Below, piece after piece: positions 39,537 to 45,892 of a stretch of DNA of 45,892 nt (within the stretch, counting starts at the first letter, position 1; each line of letters begins with the position of its first letter). Made by a program: the position numbers and the translations under genes. The notes below the pieces were generated by a model, which saw nothing but the letters and a program-made list of their open reading frames with translations, ran no database searches and was not told where the DNA came from. Source of the DNA: Dactylosporangium sucinum (GTDB lineage: Bacteria > Actinomycetota > Actinomycetes > Mycobacteriales > Micromonosporaceae); assembly GCF_014647515.1 (NCBI RefSeq), contig NZ_BMPI01000082.1:1-45892 (forward strand), written 5' to 3'.

Positions 39537-40582
39537 GCGGGCTCCTCAACTGGTCGGGCCGCGCCGGGCGCTGGAACAGCGCCACGGTGCAGGTCCGAGG
39601 GGTCGGTGACGGGATGGAAGCAGCGATAGCGGTGGGATGTGGTGGCGGCGTCGCCGGTGTACGGCGGCATGGCCGTGGCGCACGCTTCGGTCGAGCGCCA
39701 GCATCGGGTGCGGAACGGACATCCCGACGGTGGATGCACCGCGGACGGGACCGGACCGCTCAGCGGGATGGGTTGCATCGGCCGCAGCAGGCCCGGCGTG
39801 GCGGAGAACAGCGCCTGCGTGTACGGGTGCCGGCCGTGCTCGATGCGCGCGACCGGCAGCTCCTCCACCACCCGGCCGAGGTACATGGTGACGATCCGGT
39901 CCGACACGCGCCGGACCGTCTGCAGGTCGTGCGACACGAACACCATCGCGAGCCCGAGCCGCTCGCGCAGGTCCATGAGCAGGTTGAGGATCTGCGCCCG
40001 CACCGACACGTCGAGCGCCGAGGTGGGCTCGTCGGCGACGAGCAGCGCCGGTTCCAGGGCCAGGGCGCGCGCGATGGCCACCCGCTGCCGCTGTCCACCG
40101 GAGAGGTGCGCGGGCAGCGCGTCGCGCGCGGACGCCGGCAGGCCGACGAGGTGCATCAGCTCGGTGACCCGTCGCATGCGGTCGCGCTGGCCACGCCACC
40201 GTTGCACGTCGAGCGGATCGGCGATGATCCGTTCGACCGGCAGGCGGCGGTTGAGCGACGTCGAGGGATCCTGGAAGACCATCCCGACGGTCCGGCCGAT
40301 GTGCCGCCGACGCTGCGCGGTGCTCATCTGCCAGATGTCGCGGCCGCCGACGCACACCGTTCCCGAGGTCGGCCGCTGCAGACCGACCAGCACCTTCACC
40401 AGGGTCGACTTGCCGCAGCCGGACTCGCCCACCACGCCGACCGTCTCACCGGCGGCAACGGTGACATCGGCGCCGGTGAGGGCGTGCACCCGGTCGCGGG
40501 TCAGGAAGGAACTGCCGGGGGCCCGGTGTTCGACGCTGACCTCGCGCAGCTCGGCCAGGATCGCGGAGGGTCGGTCACTCAT
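39533..40582 (-). CDS. ABC transporter ATPase, OppF/DppF type (sialic-acid uptake)
   Basis: A 349-residue ATPase. Walker A GESGCGKST, Q-loop VFQDPSTSLN, signature LSGGQRQRVAIARAL, Walker B LLVADEPTSALD, H-loop VSHD. The C-terminus has the oligopeptide/dipeptide tail with clustered cysteines (PFRTRCWRSTEAC). The ATG at 40582 overlaps the stop of the fused permease-ATPase by 8 bases. It forms the second ATPase of a SatABCD/SiaEFGI-like transporter. Confidence 0.9.
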   Translation of the reverse strand: MSDRPSAILAELREVSVEHRAPGSSFLTRDRVHALTGADVTVAAGETVGVVGESGCGKSTLVKVLVGLQRPTSGTVCVGGRDIWQMSTAQRRRHIGRTVGMVFQDPSTSLNRRLPVERIIADPLDVQRWRGQRDRMRRVTELMHLVGLPASARDALPAHLSGGQRQRVAIARALALEPALLVADEPTSALDVSVRAQILNLLMDLRERLGLAMVFVSHDLQTVRRVSDRIVTMYLGRVVEELPVARIEHGRHPYTQALFSATPGLLRPMQPIPLSGPVPSAVHPPSGCPFRTRCWRSTEACATAMPPYTGDAATTSHRYRCFHPVTDPSDLHRGAVPAPGAARPVEEPA

Positions 40583-42524
40583 GGACGGCCGCCTTCACAT
40601 CGGTGTCGCGTGGTGCGGGGTGGTGGCATGCCGTGAGGTGGCCGTTGAGCTCGGCGAGCGGGGGCCGCACCCGGGCGCAGATCTCGGTCGCGCTCGGGCA
40701 GCGGTCGGCGAAGCGGCAGCCGGCCGGGAAGTCGGCCGGCGAGGGCACCGTCCCGCTGATCTGCACCAGCCGCGGCGCCTGGGACTCCAGCGACAGCACG
40801 GAGCCCAACAGGCCGCGGGTGTAGTGATGGGCCGGCGCGGCGAGCACCGCCGCGGTCGCACCCTGCTCGACGATGTGCCCGCCGTACATCACCGCGATCC
40901 GGTCGCAGACGTCGCTGACGAGGGCCAGGTCGTGGGAGACGAGGATGAGCGCGAAGCCGAGCTCGGCACGCAGCCGGAGCAGCAACTCGATGACCTGGGC
41001 CTGGACGGTGACGTCGAGCGCGGTGGTCGGTTCGTCGGCGACGACCAGCTTGGGGTCGCGGGCCAGCGCCATCGCGATGACGACCCGCTGCCGCTGCCCG
41101 CCGGACAGCTCGTGCGGGTAGGACGACAGCGTCCGGGCCGGGTCCAGCCCGACGAGCGTCATCAGCTCCTGCGCGGTGCGGGTGCCGCCGCGGCGGACGA
41201 CCTGCTTGAGCTGCGACCGGACGGTCATCGACGGGTTGAGCGCGGACAGCGCGTCCTGGTAGATCATCGCGATCTGCCGGCCCATCACGGCCCGCCGCGC
41301 GGAGCCGCGCATGCCGAGCAGGTCCGTCCCGGCGAAGTCGAGGGTGCCGCCGACCCTGGCGCCCCGCGGCTGCAGGCCCATCACCGTCAGCGCGGTCAGC
41401 GACTTGCCGCAGCCGGACTCGCCGATGAGCCCGAGCACCTCGCCGGGCCGGACGTCGAAGCTCACCCCGTCGACGATGTCGACGCCGTTGTGGCTGCCGG
41501 GAAAGCCGACGCGGAGGTCGCGGACGGACAGGATCGGCGCCGCGGTGATCGGCGGGCGCGCCGCAGCGGCGAGCCTCGCAGCGGCCTCGGCCAGGCCGGG
41601 CAGCCCGACGGGCGGCCGGTCATCGGTGGTCGCCGTGTCGATCGGCTCCCCGGCGCCTGGGCGGCGCCGACCGGTCGGCGCCGCCCAGGCGTCGGAGATG
41701 CCCTCGGCCAGGATGTTCAGGCTCAGCACGGTGCACAGGATCAGCGCGCCCGGGAAGAACGTGGCCCACCAGCCGCGGCTGGCGAGCATCTGCTGTCCGT
41801 AGGCGATGACGCTGCCCCACGACGATGGGCCGGCCTCGGGCTGGAGGCCGCCGCCGATGAACGACAGCGACGCTTCGAAGACGATCGCGTTGGCCACCAT
41901 GATCGTGGCGTACACGAGGATCGGCGCGGCGCAGTTGCGCGCGACGTGCCGCACGACGATGTGCCAGCGCCCGGCGCCGATCACCCGCTCGGCGGCGACG
42001 TAGTCCTCGTGGTACTGAGCGGCCACGTTCGCCCTGACCAGCCGCGCGATCTGCGGGGTGAAGACGAACCCGATGGCACCCACGAGCACCGGGACGCTGT
42101 CGTGGCCGTACGCGACGACCAGGATCGCGGCGAGCACGATGGTGGGGAACGCCATCACGACGTCCAGCGCGCGCATGATGATCTCGTCGACGAGGCGGCG
42201 GCTGGTCGCCGCGACCGCGCCCAGGACCGCGCCGACGAGCAGCGCCAGCCCCGCGGAGCAGAAGCCGACGACCAGGGAACGGCGGGTGCCGGCGACCAGG
42301 CGGGAGTAGATGTCCCTGCCGAGCCGGTCGACGCCGAACCAGTAGTCCCCGTTCGGTCCGGTCGACGGCGCGGCGAGTGCGACCTGTGCGGGGTCGTGCC
42401 TGACCAGCCAGGGTGCGGCGATCCCGACGGCGACGACCACCAGCAGGAAGCCGAGGCAGATCTTGGCCAGCAGTGGCAGGCGCCGGTATCCGGCGCCGGC
42501 GGCGTGGACGGCACGCGCGATCAT
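40575..42524 (-). CDS. Fused ABC permease-ATPase, DppC-OppD type (sialic-acid uptake)
   Basis: A 649-residue fusion. Residues ~1-285 are a DppC-like permease: WFGVDRLGRDIYSRLVAGTRRSL, the EAA-like DYVAAERVIGAGRWHIVVRHVARN and FEASLSFIGGGLQP. After an Ala/Pro linker (~285-325) comes an OppD-like ATPase with GESGCGKSL (~365), YQDALSALNP, LSGGQRQR (~480), VVADEPTTALD and a cysteine-containing tail. Such fusions occur in the sialic-acid ABC systems of Haemophilus ducreyi and Corynebacterium, as I recall. The ATG at 42524 overlaps the upstream permease stop (ATGA) with GAGGAG before it. A longer frame to 43574 is an artefact of open reading through the permease gene. Confidence 0.92.
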   Translation of the reverse strand: MIARAVHAAGAGYRRLPLLAKICLGFLLVVVAVGIAAPWLVRHDPAQVALAAPSTGPNGDYWFGVDRLGRDIYSRLVAGTRRSLVVGFCSAGLALLVGAVLGAVAATSRRLVDEIIMRALDVVMAFPTIVLAAILVVAYGHDSVPVLVGAIGFVFTPQIARLVRANVAAQYHEDYVAAERVIGAGRWHIVVRHVARNCAAPILVYATIMVANAIVFEASLSFIGGGLQPEAGPSSWGSVIAYGQQMLASRGWWATFFPGALILCTVLSLNILAEGISDAWAAPTGRRRPGAGEPIDTATTDDRPPVGLPGLAEAAARLAAAARPPITAAPILSVRDLRVGFPGSHNGVDIVDGVSFDVRPGEVLGLIGESGCGKSLTALTVMGLQPRGARVGGTLDFAGTDLLGMRGSARRAVMGRQIAMIYQDALSALNPSMTVRSQLKQVVRRGGTRTAQELMTLVGLDPARTLSSYPHELSGGQRQRVVIAMALARDPKLVVADEPTTALDVTVQAQVIELLLRLRAELGFALILVSHDLALVSDVCDRIAVMYGGHIVEQGATAAVLAAPAHHYTRGLLGSVLSLESQAPRLVQISGTVPSPADFPAGCRFADRCPSATEICARVRPPLAELNGHLTACHHPAPRDTDVKAAVHE

Positions 42525-43483
42525 CCGTGCGCTCCTCGGAGACGGGGATTGGCCGCCAGATACAACAGATCGACGACAAGGTTCACGATCACGAAGCCGA
42601 GCGCGATGGTGATCACCAGTCCTCGTGCCAGACCGATGTCGTTCTGCTGTACCGCGCTCATGATCTGGGTGCCCATCCCGGGCAGCGTGAAGATGGTTTC
42701 GATGATGATCGCGCCACCGATGAGGTAGCCGACCTGCAGGCCGAGCACGGTCATCGGGGTCAGCAGGGCGTTGCGCAGCACGTTGCGGCCGACCACCACG
42801 ACCGGTGGCAGCCCGGCGCCGATCGCGGTGCGCACGTAGTCCTTGTCCAGTTCCTCGACCATCGAGGTCCGCACGACCCGGGCCAGCGCGCAGCCGGTCG
42901 GCACCGCCAACGCGACGGCGGGCAGGATGAGATGCTGCAGCCAGTCGCCCACCGACTCCGACGGCGGCACGTAGTGGCCGCTGGGCAGCGATCCGCCCCC
43001 GATGGTCGACAGCCGCTGGATGAGCAGGATCGCCAGCCAGAACGACGGGATGGAGATGCCGGCCATCGACAACAGCCGGGTGAGCTGGTCGGGCCAGCGG
43101 TCGCGGTAGAGCGCACCGGTCACGCCCAGCACGAGCGCCACGACGATCGCGCCGAGGACACCGAGGAACGTCAGTTGCAGCGTGACCGGCAGCGCCTCGG
43201 AGATCACCGAGCTGATCGGCACGTTCAGTGAGAAGGTGTTGCCGAGGTCGCCGTGCAGCAACGCCCACAGGTAGTCCAGGTAGCGCACCAACAGCGGCCG
43301 GTCCAGACCGTTCGCCCGGTTGAACGCCGCGATCTGCTCGGCCGTCGCCTGGTTGCCCAGCACGGAGATGGCGGCGTTGTTCGGCGACATCGCCATGATG
43401 AGGAAGATGAACAGGATGATGCCGAGCATCAGCGGGATCAGTGCCGAAAGCCGGCGCAGGACGATGCCGAGGAGAGCATTCAC
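42521..43483 (-). CDS. ABC transporter permease, DppB type (sialic-acid uptake)
   Basis: A 320-residue permease. It opens with LRRLSALIPLMLGIILFIFLIM, has LDRPLLVRYLDYLWALLHGDLGNTF, the EAA-like KDYVRTAIGAGLPPVVVVGRNVLRNALL, and a closing VNLVVDLLYLAANPRLR, all standard for DppB. The GTG at 43483 has AGGAG 7 bases upstream. It is the first permease after the binding protein, in a 109-base gap that holds a hairpin. Confidence 0.92.
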   Translation of the reverse strand: MNALLGIVLRRLSALIPLMLGIILFIFLIMAMSPNNAAISVLGNQATAEQIAAFNRANGLDRPLLVRYLDYLWALLHGDLGNTFSLNVPISSVISEALPVTLQLTFLGVLGAIVVALVLGVTGALYRDRWPDQLTRLLSMAGISIPSFWLAILLIQRLSTIGGGSLPSGHYVPPSESVGDWLQHLILPAVALAVPTGCALARVVRTSMVEELDKDYVRTAIGAGLPPVVVVGRNVLRNALLTPMTVLGLQVGYLIGGAIIIETIFTLPGMGTQIMSAVQQNDIGLARGLVITIALGFVIVNLVVDLLYLAANPRLRGAHG

Positions 43484-43548
43484 CCGCCGCTCCTTCCGTT
43501 GTCGGTGTGCGCCGCCGGGGTCGGGGCCGGCTCGGTGAACCCGGGCCG

Positions 43549-43564
43549 GCCGTCGCCCGACGGC
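43549..43564 (-). other. Hairpin between the binding-protein and permease genes
   Basis: GCCGTCG and CGACGGC with a two-base loop. Such intercistronic stems after binding-protein genes commonly raise expression of the binding protein over the permeases; that it does so here is inferred. Confidence 0.4.
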
Positions 43565-43592
43565 GCACGGTCACACTCGATGGGACGGCGGT

Positions 43593-45179
43593 TCACGCCC
43601 GCGACGCACCGAGGAAGTACAGGCCGGTGGTCGCGGCGCCCTGGAAGTCCTTGAGCTTGGCCGGGTCGTAGGCCGTCACCATCTTGACGTGGAAGACCGG
43701 GTACAGCGGCGCCTCGTCGGCGATGAGGTCGAGGGCCTGCTTCCACAGCGCGGTCTGCTCGGATCCGGAGGCCTTCGCGGCCGACTCGATGAGCTGGGCG
43801 CACTGCTTGGCCGCGTCGTTGGTCCACCGGTGGCGGTCCTTGGTCCAGGTCTGGTTGACGTAGAACCAGCGCAGCAGCAGGTCCACGTCGGGGCCGAACA
43901 CGGTGGGGTCGCCGGACGCGGCGAGCACCCGGAAGTTCGGGCCCGGCACGACGTTGCCGTAGATCGCCGACGACGGCATGGTGTTGAGCGTCGCGGTCAC
44001 ACCGATCGCCTTCCAGGCGTCGATGATCACCGGGGCGCTGTCCTTGATGAACGCCGCGTCGGTCGTGTGCAGCTCGAACGACAGGTTGCTCGCGCCGGCC
44101 GCGGCGAGCAGGCTCTTGGCCTTGTCGGGGTCGTAGTCGTAGACGGTGGCCGCCTTCTGGTAGCCGGCGTTGCCGGCGTCCAGGTAGCTCGACGCCGCCG
44201 TCCCGTAGCCCTGCAGCGCCGTCTTCACGACCTTGTCCGCGTCGATGGCGTAGTGCAGCGCCTGGCGGACCCGCTTGTCACTGAACGGCGCGGCGGCGCA
44301 GTTGAACATCAGGAACAGGTGGTTGAACGCCTGCTTCTCCTCGACCTTGCGGTCGGCGCCGACGCTCTTGACGTCGAGGTACGGCACCGCCTCGATCACC
44401 TGGGACGAGCTGCCCCGCAGGTCGTTGAGGCGGGCGGTGCCGTCGGTGCTGGTCCGCAGCGTGATCTTCTCGACCTTCGCCGGGCGGGGACCGTTGTAGT
44501 TGGTGTTGACGCCCATCACGACGCCGGCGGTGGCGTTGGCGCTCATCACGGTGAACGGCCCCGAGCCGATGGGTGCGGTGTCGAATGCCTTGGACGCGGC
44601 GGCGTCGCCGGTCTTCGCCTTCGGAACGATCTTGATGACCGCGATCCGCTGCGGGAACAGGCTGAACGGGTGCTTGAGGGTGAACTCCGCGGTGCGCTGG
44701 TCCTTCGCGGTGACCTTGTCGACGAAGGTGATGAAGCCCGCCATCAGCGCCTTGTTGGCCGGGTCGAGCGCCCGCTGGAACGACCACGCCACGTCGTCGG
44801 CGGTCACGGACGAACCGTCGGAGAACTTCGCCCCCTCGCGGAGCTGCACGGTCCAGGTCAGCCCGTCCGCGCTCACCGTCGGCTGGGCGGCGGCCAGCGC
44901 CAGGTACGGCTGCCGGGTGATCGGGTCGAGGTCGATCAACGCTTCGAAGACGTGCTGGTTGACCGCCGTGGCCACGGCGCTGGAGGCGTTCATCGGGTCG
45001 AAGCCGCTGGACAAGGTGAAGGCGAGGGTGGCCTCGATCGTCTTGCCGGCGGCGCCGCCGGAGTCGCCGGCACCGCCGCCGCACGCGCCCAGTCCACCGG
45101 TGATGGCGGTCGCCGCGCCGAAGATGCCCGCGTAGCGCAGGACGTCACGGCGGGACAGGCCGCCAAGGCTTTGCTTCAT
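43593..45179 (-). CDS. ABC substrate-binding lipoprotein, family 5 (likely sialic acid)
   Basis: A 528-residue Tat-type lipoprotein. SRRDVLR (Arg10-Arg11) and a lipobox GLGAC (Cys33). The mature fold is an SBP_bac_5 (oligopeptide/nickel) type: LSSGFDPMNASS, WTVQLREGAKFSDGSSVTADDVAWSFQRAL, IGSGPFTV and FSDKRVRQALHYAIDADKVV. In operons with nanA/nanK/nanE such proteins bind N-acetylneuraminate (SatA/SiaE). The ATG at 45179 is preferred over the GTG at 45185 because GGGAG lies 5 bases before it. An AGACGT palindrome and a -10 lie just upstream. Confidence 0.88.
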   Translation of the reverse strand: MKQSLGGLSRRDVLRYAGIFGAATAITGGLGACGGGAGDSGGAAGKTIEATLAFTLSSGFDPMNASSAVATAVNQHVFEALIDLDPITRQPYLALAAAQPTVSADGLTWTVQLREGAKFSDGSSVTADDVAWSFQRALDPANKALMAGFITFVDKVTAKDQRTAEFTLKHPFSLFPQRIAVIKIVPKAKTGDAAASKAFDTAPIGSGPFTVMSANATAGVVMGVNTNYNGPRPAKVEKITLRTSTDGTARLNDLRGSSSQVIEAVPYLDVKSVGADRKVEEKQAFNHLFLMFNCAAAPFSDKRVRQALHYAIDADKVVKTALQGYGTAASSYLDAGNAGYQKAATVYDYDPDKAKSLLAAAGASNLSFELHTTDAAFIKDSAPVIIDAWKAIGVTATLNTMPSSAIYGNVVPGPNFRVLAASGDPTVFGPDVDLLLRWFYVNQTWTKDRHRWTNDAAKQCAQLIESAAKASGSEQTALWKQALDLIADEAPLYPVFHVKMVTAYDPAKLKDFQGAATTGLYFLGASRA

Positions 45180-45198
45180 GCCCACTCCCGAAGATGTA

Positions 45199-45224
45199 AG
45201 ACGTCGTACGTCTGATTAATCGTA
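45199..45224 (-). promoter_or_regulatory. GntR-type operator and -10 of the sialic-acid operon
   Basis: The palindrome AGACGTCGTACGTCT (45199-45213) has perfect six-base arms about a CGT centre. TACGAT on the minus strand (45224-45219) is a good -10, so a bound repressor would sit on the start point. The remaining 45225-45466 shows no gene. Confidence 0.55.
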
Positions 45225-45466
45225 GGCGGTACGTTAGGAGCCCGGCCCGGAAGGGGTCAAGGGCGGCGGCGGAACCATCGGTAACGGATCTGCAACGTCG
45301 ATCATGACCGCGTCGCCGCTGCCGCCGACGCCACCACCAGCGCGTTTTCGCGGGCGCACCGCCTGAACGCGGCTCGCGCACCCGGGCGTCGACCGGGGCA
45401 TCGAGCGTCACGCCACGCCATCTCGGAGCGCGTCAGGCGAGCACGCCGACTCGGCGCGGCGGCGGG

Positions 45467-45892
45467 TCAGGTCCGTTCGGCGGCGGCGATGCGCCTGCGC
45501 ACCGGCGCGTAGTGGGCCACCACGGCGGCGGCGAACGCGCCGGCGTCACGGCCGCGGGCCGCCTCGACCATGGCGCGATGGGCGGCGACGGTGTCGGCGT
45601 CCTCCTCCGGGCTGGACACGCCGAGGTACGGCGCGACGATCGCGTGGACGTCCCAGAATGCCGCGGTGAGCTGGCTGACGAGCTGGTTGCCGAGGGGTTG
45701 CATGAGCAGCCGATGGAACGTCCGGTCGGCCTCCACCTGCGCCGCGCTGCCGGGTGGGCACTGCTCCAGGTTCACCATGGCCTGCTCCAGGTCGGCCAGG
45801 TGCTCCTCGTCGAGGCGCTCGATGATCCGTGCGGCCATGCCTTCTTCGAACAGTTGGCGCACCTCGACGAGGTCGAGCAGGGCCCGGACGTC
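45467..45892 (-). CDS. FCD-domain GntR regulator, FadR subfamily (C-terminal part, right edge)
   Basis: 142 residues of an all-helical FCD domain: LLDLVEVRQLFEEGMAARI, DRTFHRLLMQPLGNQLVSQLTAAF and AAHRAMVEAARGRDAGAFAAAVVAHY with the metal-binding D-H-H pattern. The N-terminal winged helix lies beyond the window. Same strand as the sialic-acid operon and directly upstream, so it is the likely NanR-like repressor. The open frame runs through the edge without a start. Confidence 0.85.
   Translation of the reverse strand, partial: DVRALLDLVEVRQLFEEGMAARIIERLDEEHLADLEQAMVNLEQCPPGSAAQVEADRTFHRLLMQPLGNQLVSQLTAAFWDVHAIVAPYLGVSSPEEDADTVAAHRAMVEAARGRDAGAFAAAVVAHYAPVRRRIAAAERT

Noticed and set aside
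39639..42728. A 1,029-codon open frame antisense to the ABC genes
   Set aside because: It lies opposite two clear ATPase/permease genes, and its translation is Arg/Gly/Ala/Asp-rich with no domain. Long antisense frames are expected from third-position GC bias.
40575..43574. A 999-codon frame extending the fused permease-ATPase
   Set aside because: The first 350 codons are the out-of-frame shadow of the DppB permease. The ATGA overlap at 42524 marks the true start.
1..45892. CRISPR array, tRNA, rRNA, transposon or integrase
   Set aside because: I looked for regularly spaced repeats, CCA-ended cloverleafs, rRNA motifs and DDE or recombinase signatures and saw none. The only tandem array is the 59-base repeat, which has no spacers.

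Overview
The window is high-GC DNA from a soil-type actinomycete. It shows strong GC-at-third-position bias, frequent GTG and TTG starts, several leaderless -10/start arrangements, CBM2-bearing secreted carbohydrate-active enzymes, and Hsp70-WD40 and PxKF proteins. This points to Micromonosporaceae (Actinoplanes/Micromonospora-like), by inference only. I see no rRNA, tRNA, CRISPR array, insertion sequence or phage gene.

Left part (1-23.5 kb). A xylan corner comes first: the 5' end of a GH10 xylanase running off the left edge, a PaaX-family regulator, and a secreted CE1-type esterase with a CBM2. Next is an OtrA/Tet(M)-type ribosomal protection GTPase with a GNAT acetyltransferase downstream; it has a leader ORF and a stem that ends at its Shine-Dalgarno. 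Opposite it lies an ASCH-like/HhH protein. There follow a PadR/membrane-protein operon, a DinB-like protein, a CspA-type cold shock protein, and a 1,620-residue secreted enzyme with two GH43 modules under a LacI-type operator. Then come a membrane-anchored Hsp70-WD40 fusion, an IclR regulator, a large membrane protein, a Tat-exported bicovalent FAD oxidoreductase, and a TetR regulator with three operator copies facing a small membrane protein.

Middle (23.5-29.1 kb). A DUF6493-like, probably truncated ORF, a TDT/SLAC1-family transporter divergent from a LysR regulator, then an MFS exporter and a KstR2-like TetR regulator. The MFS gene and the TetR gene carry matching CAAGCGCTTG operators.

Right part (29.2-45.9 kb). 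Two complete sugar systems face each other across a perfect 14-bp terminator hairpin. The first is a LacI-controlled saccharide locus: a CUT1 ABC transporter (binding protein and two permeases) plus a DUF2804 protein on the minus strand, and a GH2 hydrolase on the plus strand. Both promoters carry the same operator on the -35 box. The second is a sialic-acid operon: a family-5 binding protein, permease, fused permease-ATPase and ATPase (SatABCD/SiaEFGI-like), then nanA, nanK and nanE in overlapping frames, with an upstream FCD-type GntR regulator cut by the right edge and a palindrome at the promoter.

The strongest candidates for undescribed biology are the GH2-DUF2804-ABC-LacI locus (substrate and DUF2804 role unknown) and the leader-peptide control of the ribosomal protection gene. 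All homology statements come from reading motifs by eye; no database search was run.
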